A stretch of 64,000 nt of DNA from Methylotenera_A sp044228245 (GTDB taxonomy: Bacteria; Pseudomonadota; Gammaproteobacteria; Burkholderiales; Methylophilaceae), in NCBI GenBank assembly GCA_044228245.1, contig JBGAVG010000006.1, positions 1-64,000 on the forward strand, read 5' to 3'. The notes beneath the pieces were generated by a model. It had not been told where the DNA came from. It did not search any database and saw only the letters and a program-made list of their open reading frames with translations. Positions 34,754 to 42,914 of the stretch are shown one piece after another (the stretch's first letter is position 1; every line of letters begins with the position of its first letter). The position numbers were made by a program, and so were the translations under genes.

Positions 34754-35083
34754 ATGCAGTTTAAAATTCAAACCAATGGGTTTGCTCTTACGGATAGTTT
34801 ACGCAGCTATACCACACGACGTATGCAATTCGCACTTGATCGCAATGATGGCCATATCATGAGTGCGCGGGTTCGATTGTCTGACATCAACGGCCCACGC
34901 GGCGGAGTCGATAAGTGCTGTCAGATTGATCTTGCTTTGGCTGGGCAAAACAACATCGTTATCGAAGATACAGAAGCTGATCTTTATGTTGCGATTGACC
35001 GTGCCAGTGATCGCTGCAAGCGGACGCTAGCTAGGCGACTAGAACGTTTACGGGAGCATTCTCACGACCCTGCATTCTTATAG
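34754..35083 (+). CDS. HPF/RaiA-family (S30AE) protein
   Basis: A protein of 109 residues. The opening MQFKIQTNGFALTDSLRSY and the later DLYVAIDRASDRCKRTLARR match the S30AE fold of ribosome hibernation factors, which sit in the mRNA channel of idle 30S subunits. It lacks the C-terminal dimer domain of long HPF. A Gly/Cys-containing loop (GPRGGVDKCC) is unlike housekeeping HPF and is typical of the accessory copies found beside stress genes. It starts at ATG 34754, three bases after AAGGAGGAG, and not at the upstream ATG 34721, which overlaps the terminator tail. Confidence 0.85.
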   Translation: MQFKIQTNGFALTDSLRSYTTRRMQFALDRNDGHIMSARVRLSDINGPRGGVDKCCQIDLALAGQNNIVIEDTEADLYVAIDRASDRCKRTLARRLERLREHSHDPAFL

Positions 35084-35184
35084 CCAGAAATTGTAAAATA
35101 ACAAGATTTACATTTTCACTGACTTCGGTCTGAGCTGTCCGATAGTTATTTCCTTAGCTCAAAAAACTTTTTATGGAGTTTGTA

Positions 35185-36060
35185 ATGAAACGTATCATTT
35201 ATTTTCTTGCTACCAATCTTGCGATTGTGCTGGTGCTTTCCGTCACCATGCGCATACTGGGTGTGGAGCCTTATCTCAACGAGCAAGGTCTTGATCTTGG
35301 CAATCTGCTGGTGTTTGCTGCCATTATGGGCTTTGGCGGTGCTTTTATCTCGCTCGCTATTTCCAAATGGACGGCCAAACGCATGTCCGGCGCAGTGGTG
35401 ATTGAGCAGCCGCGCACGCAGTCTGAAATCTGGCTGGTGGATACCGTGAGGCGTCAGGCGCAGTCGGTCGGCATCAAAATGCCGGAAGTGGCGGTGTTCG
35501 ATTCGCCTGAAGTCAACGCCTTTGCTACCGGCATGACCAAGAACAGTTCGCTGGTGGCGGTTTCTACCGGCTTGCTCAACGCCATGAGCAAAGATGAAGC
35601 CGAGGCAGTGTTGGCGCATGAGGTGTCGCACATTGCCAACGGCGACATGGTGACGCTGACCTTGATTCAGGGCGTGGTGAATACCTTCGTCATGTTCTTG
35701 TCACGCGTGATCGGCTACACAGTGGATAAGATTATATTCAAGACTGAACGCGGTACCGGGCCGGCTTTCTTCGTCACGATGATTGTGGCTGAGCTGATTC
35801 TTGGTGTATTGGCCTCCATCATTGTCATGTGGTTCTCACGCCAACGCGAATTCCGTGCTGATGCAGGTGCTGCCAAACTAGCTGGAAGGCAGAAGATGAT
35901 TGCTGCGCTGCAGCGTTTGCAAGCACAGCATGAGCCTTCCGCATTACCTAAACAAATGGCTGCTTTTGGTATTGCCGGTGGCGGCGCTGGCGGCTTAAAG
36001 CGCTTATTTTCCAGCCACCCGGGCCTGGATGAACGTATTACCGCACTTAAAGCACTGTAA
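35185..36060 (+). CDS. htpX: Membrane-bound zinc metalloprotease HtpX
   Basis: Inner-membrane M48 protease that degrades misfolded membrane proteins. It has 291 residues. Two N-terminal helices (MKRIIYFLATNLAIVLVLSV and a second near residue 40) are followed by the zinc motif VLAHEVSHIANGD and a second pair of helices. REFRADAGAAKLAG contains the third zinc ligand. I chose the ATG at 35185. The ATG four codons earlier has no better support. No heat-shock promoter was recognised. Confidence 0.95.
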   Translation: MKRIIYFLATNLAIVLVLSVTMRILGVEPYLNEQGLDLGNLLVFAAIMGFGGAFISLAISKWTAKRMSGAVVIEQPRTQSEIWLVDTVRRQAQSVGIKMPEVAVFDSPEVNAFATGMTKNSSLVAVSTGLLNAMSKDEAEAVLAHEVSHIANGDMVTLTLIQGVVNTFVMFLSRVIGYTVDKIIFKTERGTGPAFFVTMIVAELILGVLASIIVMWFSRQREFRADAGAAKLAGRQKMIAALQRLQAQHEPSALPKQMAAFGIAGGGAGGLKRLFSSHPGLDERITALKAL

Positions 36061-36132
36061 GTTAGAGACACAACAAACCACGGCACTGTGTAACCTATTA
36101 ATGTTTAACAACCTCCATGAAAGAAAAAATGA

Positions 36133-36672
36133 ATGAAAATGAAACGTGTTGAGCTCTCCCTGGAACACTTTATGTTTGCCAGTCGCTGGCTACTAGTGCC
36201 GTTCTATATTGGCTTGGTCGCTGGAGTTGCATTGTTATTGGTCAAGTTCTCAAAAGCGTTTATTGCGCTGTTGCCTATAGTGTTTGAGGGTGAAGGCGGT
36301 GCCGCCTTGCTGGGGATTCTTACTTTAGTTGACATTACACTTGTGGCGAATTTGTTGCTGATTATTATTTTTGCGGGTTATGAAAACTTTGTCTCCAAAA
36401 TCGATACTGGTGACAATGAAGACCGCCCGGATTGGATGGGGCATGTTGGATTTTCTGATTTAAAACTTAAGCTGATCGGCTCTATCGTCGCCATTTCCGG
36501 CATTGAGCTTCTCAAATATTTCATCAATGTGAAAGAAGTGCTAGCAGGACCAAATGGCAATAATCAATTAGCTTGGCTGATCGGTATTCATTTAACACTG
36601 GTTTTTTCAGGTGTGATGTTTGCGCTAATGGACAGAATTGCTGCTGGCAGCCACAGCACTCCAGGTAAATAA
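36133..36672 (+). CDS. yqhA: YqhA family (UPF0114, TIGR00645-type) membrane protein
   Basis: A protein of 179 residues with four helices. The opening ELSLEHFMFASRWLLVPFYIGL and the loop IIFAGYENFVSKID are characteristic of the YqhA family, whose function is unknown. It is followed without any spacer by the PerM-type gene, because its TAA is immediately followed by GTG. Its place between htpX and ion-transport genes suggests a membrane-stress role, which is inference. Confidence 0.88.
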   Translation: MKMKRVELSLEHFMFASRWLLVPFYIGLVAGVALLLVKFSKAFIALLPIVFEGEGGAALLGILTLVDITLVANLLLIIIFAGYENFVSKIDTGDNEDRPDWMGHVGFSDLKLKLIGSIVAISGIELLKYFINVKEVLAGPNGNNQLAWLIGIHLTLVFSGVMFALMDRIAAGSHSTPGK

Positions 36673-37737
36673 GTGTTGAAAGACTACAGCCCCTTTAGTC
36701 GCCGCATCGTTCCGTGGATGGCTTTGTTCGGTTTGGCGTTGCTTGCCTTTATGGTGGTGACGCCATTTCTGGCCCCTATCGCTTGGGCAGGTGTGTTGGC
36801 TTATGCTTCCTGGCCTGTGGCTCAACATGTTCGCCGCTGGTGTGGCGGGCGCGATGCGTTGGCGGCTAGCCTGACGACGGCACTGGCGGCATTTACGTTA
36901 TTTCTGCCTTTGCTTTGGCTGGCTTGGTTAGCGCAGCAAGAACTGAGTAACGCCTACCCTGCACTCCAAGCTTTTCTGGCAGCGCCTCCGCCTGTGCCTG
37001 AAACATTACGCGACCTGCCGTGGCTGGGTGACTGGCTGATGCAGCAGCAGGCACATCTTGCTGCTAACCCGCAAGGGATTTCTGCCGCAGCAAAAGCATG
37101 GCTTGCCGCACATGTGGATGAAGTCGCCATGCTGGCCGGCGGGGTCGGCAGAAATCTAATTAAACTGATATTTGTCGTGGTAATTCTGTTTTTTTTCTAC
37201 CGCGACGGTGCGCGCATCGTCCACGAGTTACGCCATGTGCTGGCGCGATTTATCGGTCCTCAGGTGCACGACTATCTGCATGCGGCTGGTACTACCACAC
37301 GCGCTGTGGTTTACGGTATTCTGCTTACTGCCGTAGTGCAAGGCATTGCCGCAGGGTTGGGTTATTGGGTTGCCGGGCTGGCGTCGCCAGTGATGTTCGG
37401 TGTGCTGACTGCGGTTTTGGCGCTGATTCCATTTGGCACGCCTGTGGCATGGGGTACTGCCGGGCTCTGGCTGCTGCTTCAGGGCGAAACTGGTGCGGCC
37501 ATTGGTGTCTGGATTTGGGGTGCGGCAGTAGTAAGCCAGCTGGATAACGTGCTGCGGCCACTATTTATCAGTAGCGTCAGCCCGATACCCTTCTTGCTGG
37601 TACTGTTTGGGGTGCTGGGCGGCCTGCTGGCTTTTGGGCTGGTCGGCCTGTTCGTTGGCCCGATTGTACTGGCTGTTGCCTGGGCGGTATGGCGGGAATG
37701 GGCGGCGCATTTGGAAGAAGAAATAACGGCAGATTAA
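36673..37737 (+). CDS. AI-2E/PerM family transporter
   Basis: A protein of 354 residues with seven or eight helices and the PerM (YdiK-like) pattern: an N-terminal helix pair, a soluble segment with DWLMQQQAHLAANPQG, and a C-terminal block (GVLTAVLALIPFGTPVAWG, FISSVSPIPFLLVLFG). Some relatives export a quorum-sensing molecule and others act as sodium/proton antiporters, so the substrate cannot be read from the sequence. It starts with GTG at 36673 directly after the yqhA stop. Confidence 0.88.
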   Translation: MLKDYSPFSRRIVPWMALFGLALLAFMVVTPFLAPIAWAGVLAYASWPVAQHVRRWCGGRDALAASLTTALAAFTLFLPLLWLAWLAQQELSNAYPALQAFLAAPPPVPETLRDLPWLGDWLMQQQAHLAANPQGISAAAKAWLAAHVDEVAMLAGGVGRNLIKLIFVVVILFFFYRDGARIVHELRHVLARFIGPQVHDYLHAAGTTTRAVVYGILLTAVVQGIAAGLGYWVAGLASPVMFGVLTAVLALIPFGTPVAWGTAGLWLLLQGETGAAIGVWIWGAAVVSQLDNVLRPLFISSVSPIPFLLVLFGVLGGLLAFGLVGLFVGPIVLAVAWAVWREWAAHLEEEITAD

Positions 37738-37792
37738 ATCTTAAGTAAGATATAAATAATATAACAATGACAAATTAAGGGAAGAGAAAGTA

Positions 37793-38770
37793 ATGGGCGA
37801 GTTGCAATCAATAGGAACCTGGTGGATGTGGGTGGGCTTTGGCGTGTTTGTAGTCGCAATGCTGGCCATAGACATGTTCGCCCTGGGACGTAAAGGTGCG
37901 CACAAAGTCGGCGCGCGTGAAGCACTAATCTGGTCGCTGGTCTGGTTTAGCCTGGCCATGCTGTTTGGCGGCGCCTTGTGGGGCTGGTTGGATCACACCG
38001 TAGGACGAGAGGTGGCAGATGCCAGGGCGATGGAGTACCTGACAGGCTACCTGCTGGAAAAAACCCTGGCCATGGATAACATTTTTGTCTTTGTCATGCT
38101 GTTTTCGTACTTTGCCGTACCGATTGAATACCAGAAGCGCGTGCTGTTATACGGCGTGATTGGGGCGATTGTACTGCGCGCGCTGATGATATTGCTGGGT
38201 GCCTGGCTGATTGCGCAGTTTCACTGGGTACTGTATATTTTTGGCGCATTTTTGCTGATCACCGGCATTAAGATGTTTATTTTTGCTGATCACGAACCGA
38301 ATCTGGCCAAAAACCCGCTGCTGAAATGGCTGCGTAATCATGTGCGCATTACTGATAACTATCACGGTGAAAAATTCTGGATCTACGAAAAAGGCGTTCG
38401 CTGGTTCACGCCAATGTTTCTAGTGTTGGTGCTGGTCGAGTTCTCTGATGTCATCTTCGCCCTGGACAGTATTCCGGCTATTTTTGCGATCACCAGCGAT
38501 CCGTTTATCGTGTTTACTTCCAATATATTTGCGATTCTCGGCTTGCGCGCATTGTACTTTTTGCTGGCAGATATGGCTGATCGATTCCATCTGCTCAAGT
38601 TTGGTCTAGCCGTGGTGCTGATGTTTGTGGGTACAAAAATGCTGATTGTAGACTGGTTCAAGATTCCGGTGGCAGTTTCTTTGGGCGTAGTGGTTGCCGT
38701 ACTTGGCACCAGCATGCTATTGAGCCTGATTGCCAGCCGCAATAAAAAAACACTGGTCAAAAATAAATGA
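37793..38770 (+). CDS. TerC/Alx family membrane protein
   Basis: A protein of 325 residues with about nine helices. The family motifs EKTLAMDNIFVFVMLFSYF and LVEFSDVIFALDSIPAIFAI carry the two conserved acidic clusters thought to bind metal, probably manganese. The length matches Alx of E. coli, whose gene responds to alkaline pH and manganese through an RNA leader. Here only 55 bases separate it from the previous gene, too short for that riboswitch. AAGGGAAGAG precedes the ATG. Confidence 0.92.
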   Translation: MGELQSIGTWWMWVGFGVFVVAMLAIDMFALGRKGAHKVGAREALIWSLVWFSLAMLFGGALWGWLDHTVGREVADARAMEYLTGYLLEKTLAMDNIFVFVMLFSYFAVPIEYQKRVLLYGVIGAIVLRALMILLGAWLIAQFHWVLYIFGAFLLITGIKMFIFADHEPNLAKNPLLKWLRNHVRITDNYHGEKFWIYEKGVRWFTPMFLVLVLVEFSDVIFALDSIPAIFAITSDPFIVFTSNIFAILGLRALYFLLADMADRFHLLKFGLAVVLMFVGTKMLIVDWFKIPVAVSLGVVVAVLGTSMLLSLIASRNKKTLVKNK

Positions 38771-38974
38771 AAATAGAAAGCAATCACGCTATTTACTGAC
38801 GTTGCCATTGGAGGGGTTGTTATACGGCAACAGCCTCACTCTAGATGCCAGGCAAGCACTTAATGGAATCTAGTTTCAATTAAAAACATCAAAAAGTTTA
38901 TTGGTTTGCCATTTTCAATTGATTAATCGTGGTTAATTGATTGATAATAGCGGTTCGCTTAAGCGCTCTTACCA

Positions 38975-40858
38975 ATGGATAACAATAACCCTCACAAATC
39001 TCGCACAGCCCCCTTGGCGCTTGCCGCACTGGGCGTGGTATTTGGCGACATCGGCACCAGCCCCTTGTACACCATGAAAGAGGTTTTTTCAGTCGGGCAT
39101 CATCCACTGGCACTCACTACCGGCAACGTTTACGGCATTCTGTCGCTGATTACCTGGGCGCTGGTGCTCATCGTTTCGGTGAAGTATGTCGCGTTTATCA
39201 TGCGTGCCGATAACAGCGGCGAGGGCGGCATTATGGCTCTACTGGCGCTCGCCAGCCGCAATACTGAAGGCAACCGCAAAAAACAGCGCTATATCATGCT
39301 GCTGGGCATCCTGGGCGCATGCATGTTTTATGCGGATGGCATGATTACCCCCGCAATTTCCGTGCTTTCTGCAATCGAAGGGCTGGAAGTGGCCGCGCCG
39401 CACCTGCACCAAGCGATTGTGCCGATCACCCTGGTGGTATTATTTGGTCTGTTCTGGGCACAAAGCAAGGGCACCGAGGTGGTAGGAAGGTTTTTCGGCC
39501 CCGTCATGCTGTTGTGGTTTGGCACGCTGGGCGTGCTTGGCGCAATCAACATTGCGCATGATGCCACCATACTGCATGCACTCAACCCTTTTTATGCAGT
39601 TGAGTTCTTTGTAGAGCAGCCAAAACTTGCGTTTATCGCCCTCGGCGCAGTAGTGCTGGCAGTAACGGGCGCAGAAGCCCTGTACGCAGATATGGGGCAT
39701 TTCGGGCGCTTTCCCATTCGCCTGGCGTGGTTCGGCTTTGTGTTGCCAGCACTGCTGCTTAATTACTTTGGACAGGGGTCGCTGGTTTTACACGACGCCT
39801 CTGCTGTTAAAAACCCGTTTTACTTGCTGGCGCCGGAATGGGCGCTATTTCCGCTGATCGGGCTTGCGACCGTAGCTACGGTCATTGCCTCGCAGGCTGT
39901 TATCACAGGCGCATTTTCGGTTTCGCGCCAGGCGCTGCAGCTGGGTTATTTGCCACGCATGCACATACAGCATACGTCTGAAAGCACACAAGGCCAGGTG
40001 TACATGCCGCGCGTGAACTGGGGCTTAATGGTGGCGGTGATGCTGCTGGTAATCAGTTTCGGCAGCTCTGGCAATCTGGCTGCGGCCTATGGCATTGCGG
40101 TGACGGGCGACATGGTCATTACTACCTTGCTGGCATCTGTGGTGTTTGTCGAGATTTGGCGCTGGAGCAAGCTTAAAACCGGCTTGCTCATCGCGCTATT
40201 TTTAATCATCGACCTGGCTTTCTTTGGCGCCAACGTGCTTAAGATTCCCGATGGCGGCTGGGTGCCGCTGTTGATCGGCATCTGCATTTTCACGCTCATG
40301 CTGACCTGGAAAAACGGCCGCTCCATGGTGTACACCCGCCTGAAATCTGAAGCCATGGCAATTGAACCCTTTATTGAAGCGATTGGCGCTCACCCGCCAC
40401 CCCGCGTGCCTGGCACCGCATTGTTCATGACCCCCAACCCGGAAGGCGTTCCGCACGCCATGTTGCATAACCTGAAACACAATAAGGTGCTGCACGAAAA
40501 AGTGGTTATTTTGACGGTAAAATTTTTGGATTTCCCGCACACCAATCTCGAAGAACGCGTCAGCGTTGAGGCGCTGCCTTATCAATTCTATCGCGTTACC
40601 GTACGCTATGGCTTTAAAGATGAGCCTGATTTGCCGCGCGATTTAATGTTATGCGGTAAATACGGCCTGGAGTTCGATGCCATGGACACTTCTTACTTTG
40701 TTGGCAAAGAAATTTTAATCGCCAGCCATAAATCCGGCATGGCCTTTTGGCGCAAAAAAATCTTTATCGGATTATTCCGCAGTGCAGAAACCATCACCAA
40801 TCAATTCAAACTACCGCCCAATCGCGTGGTCGAATTGGGTTCGCAACTCATGATTTAA
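38975..40858 (+). CDS. kup: KUP-type potassium transporter
   Basis: Proton-coupled potassium uptake protein, 627 residues. About 12 helices in the first 440 residues are followed by a soluble C-terminal domain. The GVVFGDIGTSPLYTMKE motif, FGDIGT in particular, is diagnostic of KUP. The 204-base leader contains two weak inverted repeats (around 38808-38840 and 38924-38943) of unknown meaning. There is no clear ribosome binding site before ATG 38975. Confidence 0.95.
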   Translation: MDNNNPHKSRTAPLALAALGVVFGDIGTSPLYTMKEVFSVGHHPLALTTGNVYGILSLITWALVLIVSVKYVAFIMRADNSGEGGIMALLALASRNTEGNRKKQRYIMLLGILGACMFYADGMITPAISVLSAIEGLEVAAPHLHQAIVPITLVVLFGLFWAQSKGTEVVGRFFGPVMLLWFGTLGVLGAINIAHDATILHALNPFYAVEFFVEQPKLAFIALGAVVLAVTGAEALYADMGHFGRFPIRLAWFGFVLPALLLNYFGQGSLVLHDASAVKNPFYLLAPEWALFPLIGLATVATVIASQAVITGAFSVSRQALQLGYLPRMHIQHTSESTQGQVYMPRVNWGLMVAVMLLVISFGSSGNLAAAYGIAVTGDMVITTLLASVVFVEIWRWSKLKTGLLIALFLIIDLAFFGANVLKIPDGGWVPLLIGICIFTLMLTWKNGRSMVYTRLKSEAMAIEPFIEAIGAHPPPRVPGTALFMTPNPEGVPHAMLHNLKHNKVLHEKVVILTVKFLDFPHTNLEERVSVEALPYQFYRVTVRYGFKDEPDLPRDLMLCGKYGLEFDAMDTSYFVGKEILIASHKSGMAFWRKKIFIGLFRSAETITNQFKLPPNRVVELGSQLMI

Positions 40859-40931
40859 AAACAGCCAGATTCAACCTTTTTACATATCATGCGTTAAGCT
40901 AACCCAGTATTTTAAGTTTTAAGGGATTCAT

Positions 40932-41747
40932 ATGAAAAAACTTTGCCTTGCTATGTTTACTGTTGCCGCTTTGCAGCTTAGCGGCTGTGCAACCACCACC
41001 AAAGACAGTGTTTCCGGCGTCCACCGCTCGCAGTTTATGCTGCTGCCTTCTGGCTCGGTAGATAAAATGTCGGCACAAGCCTACTCGCAAACACTCAAAG
41101 AGGCAGAAACCAAAAAAACGCTGAACGCGGACAAAGCCCAGTTGGAGCGCGTGCGCGGAATATCCAACAGACTGATTGCGCAAGTGGGCGTGTTCCGCCC
41201 CGATGCCACCAAGTGGAATTGGGAAGTGAACGTGGAAAAAAACGATCAGCTTAACGCCTACTGTATGCCGGGCGGCAAAATCATGGTGTACTCTGGCATG
41301 ATGGACAAATTAAAAGCCACCGATGACGAGTTGGGTGCGGTGATTGGCCACGAAATCGCGCATGCACTGCGCGAGCATGGCCGCGAACGCATGTCGCAAG
41401 CCTATGTGCAGCAATTTGGCTTACAGGCATTGGCGTCTTTAGTCACAGGTTCTGCAGGCGGCGCTGCGGTGCAGGCAGCGGGCATGGGTTCTCAATTATT
41501 TTTTGCGCTGCCAAACGGCCGCGAACAAGAGCGCGAGGCTGATAAAATGGGCCTGGAGCTTGCCGCACGCGCTGGCTATAATCCGGATGCCGCGGTAACT
41601 TTATGGCAAAAAATGACTGCCAATAGTAAAGGCGCACCACCTGAGTTCTTGAGCACCCACCCGGCAAGCGAGAACAGGATTGCCGATTTGAAGGCATTAA
41701 CGCCGAAAGTGCGCCCGCTCTACGAGGCTGCCAAAAAAGCCAAATAA
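40932..41747 (+). CDS. M48 family metalloprotease lipoprotein (LoiP/YcaL-like)
   Basis: A protein of 271 residues. The signal peptide has lipobox LSGC, followed by a peptidase M48 domain with the zinc motif VIGHEIAHALREH and the third ligand in REQEREADKMG. Such proteins sit on the periplasmic side of the outer membrane and act in quality control with BepA/LoiP-type proteases. It is probably a single-gene unit, since kup ends 73 bases upstream and an intrinsic terminator follows. Confidence 0.93.
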   Translation: MKKLCLAMFTVAALQLSGCATTTKDSVSGVHRSQFMLLPSGSVDKMSAQAYSQTLKEAETKKTLNADKAQLERVRGISNRLIAQVGVFRPDATKWNWEVNVEKNDQLNAYCMPGGKIMVYSGMMDKLKATDDELGAVIGHEIAHALREHGRERMSQAYVQQFGLQALASLVTGSAGGAAVQAAGMGSQLFFALPNGREQEREADKMGLELAARAGYNPDAAVTLWQKMTANSKGAPPEFLSTHPASENRIADLKALTPKVRPLYEAAKKAK

Positions 41748-41769
41748 TTCAACCTTTTTCTCTTAACAG

Positions 41770-41800
41770 GCGCGTTGCCAACCACAACGCGCTTTATTTT
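41770..41800 (+). terminator. Intrinsic terminator after the M48 lipoprotein gene
   Basis: GCGCGTTG (41770-41777) pairs with CAACGCGC (41785-41792) around a 7-base loop, followed by TTTATTTTT. Confidence 0.88.
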
Positions 41801-41863
41801 TGGCTATCGCCGGATATAGGTTAAAATAACGGTTTTTCGTTTAACTATACATTCGAGAGCCAC

Positions 41864-42691
41864 ATGGATCCACGTCAAAGCATTATCGAAGCGGCATTTG
41901 AAGACCGCGCCAATATCAACCCGGGCAATGCCTCTGCAGAAATCAAGTCAGCAGTCAGCTCTATTTTGGCTGACTTGGATGCCGGCAAGCTGCGCGTGGC
42001 TTCCCGCATCGGTGACAGCCAGCAATGGGAAACGCATCAATGGCTGAAAAAGGCCGTGCTGTTGTCATTCCGCTTGGAAGATAACGTATTGATTGATGGC
42101 GGCTGCACGCAGTATTTTGACAAAGTGCCGCCAAAATTCGCCAATTACACCGAAGAAGACTTCAAAGCCGGCGGTTTCCGTGTGGTGCCCAATGCCATGG
42201 TGCGTCGCGGCTCATTCATCGGCAAAAATGCAGTGCTTCTACCTTCTTATGTCAACATCGGCGCTTATGTGGGCGAAGGTACCATGGTTGACACCTGGGC
42301 GACTGTCGGCTCCTGCGCGCAGATCGGCAGGAACGTGCATTTAAGCGGCGGTGTAGGCATTGGCGGCGTACTGGAGCCTATTCAGGCCGGCCCAACCATT
42401 ATCGGTGACAACTGCTTTATCGGCGCGCGCTCGGAAGTGGTTGAAGGTGTTGTGGTCGAAGACAACTGCGTGATTTCGATGGGCGTGTATATCGGCCAAA
42501 GCACCAAAATTTACGACCGCGAAACTGGCGAAGTATTCTATGGTCGTGTGCCGGCCGGCTCTGTAGTCGTGTCCGGCAACCTGCCTTCCAAAGACGGCAG
42601 CTACAGTCTGTATTGCGCGGTCATCGTCAAAAAGGTTGATGCAAAAACCTTAGGTAAAGTCGGCATTAATGAGCTGCTAAGAGGCATTTAA
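41864..42691 (+). CDS. dapD: 2,3,4,5-tetrahydropyridine-2,6-dicarboxylate N-succinyltransferase
   Basis: Lysine/diaminopimelate pathway enzyme that transfers succinyl from succinyl-CoA. It has 275 residues and the left-handed beta-helix hexapeptide repeats of the family (VNIGAYVGEGTMVDTWATVG, GGVGIGGVLEPIQAGPTIIG). dapE lies 2.2 kb downstream on the same strand, separated by a terminator, a GGDEF-EAL gene and a palindromic element. Confidence 0.97.
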   Translation: MDPRQSIIEAAFEDRANINPGNASAEIKSAVSSILADLDAGKLRVASRIGDSQQWETHQWLKKAVLLSFRLEDNVLIDGGCTQYFDKVPPKFANYTEEDFKAGGFRVVPNAMVRRGSFIGKNAVLLPSYVNIGAYVGEGTMVDTWATVGSCAQIGRNVHLSGGVGIGGVLEPIQAGPTIIGDNCFIGARSEVVEGVVVEDNCVISMGVYIGQSTKIYDRETGEVFYGRVPAGSVVVSGNLPSKDGSYSLYCAVIVKKVDAKTLGKVGINELLRGI

Positions 42692-42787
42692 CAAAACTGC
42701 CACTATTTCGACATTTGGCATAATCCATCAACAAAACATACGTTTAATATCGACAAATAGACCTATCATTAGCTGCACCTCACCTCA

Positions 42788-42829
42788 AACCATATAGCCG
42801 GCGCGCCGCGCCAGCTATATGGTTTTTTT
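42788..42829 (+). terminator. Intrinsic terminator after dapD
   Basis: AACCATATAGC (42788-42798) pairs with GCTATATGGTT (42814-42824) with a GC-rich inner stem, followed by a T-run. It uncouples dapD from the genes downstream. Confidence 0.9.
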
Positions 42830-42914
42830 ACATTCAGCCTTGCCCATCACCTCTTTGGCACGCTAATTGCTGTGCATAGTTCAATAAAACTAAAAAGCGG
42901 TTTATTTCTGAATC

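Noticed and set aside
37738..37792. yybP-ykoY manganese riboswitch before the TerC-type gene
   Set aside because: Only 55 AT-rich bases are available and none of the conserved loops are present.
38808..38960. Inverted repeats upstream of kup as a riboswitch
   Set aside because: The two pairings are short and imperfect. The known c-di-AMP riboswitch before kup is a Gram-positive feature, and its conserved parts are not seen.
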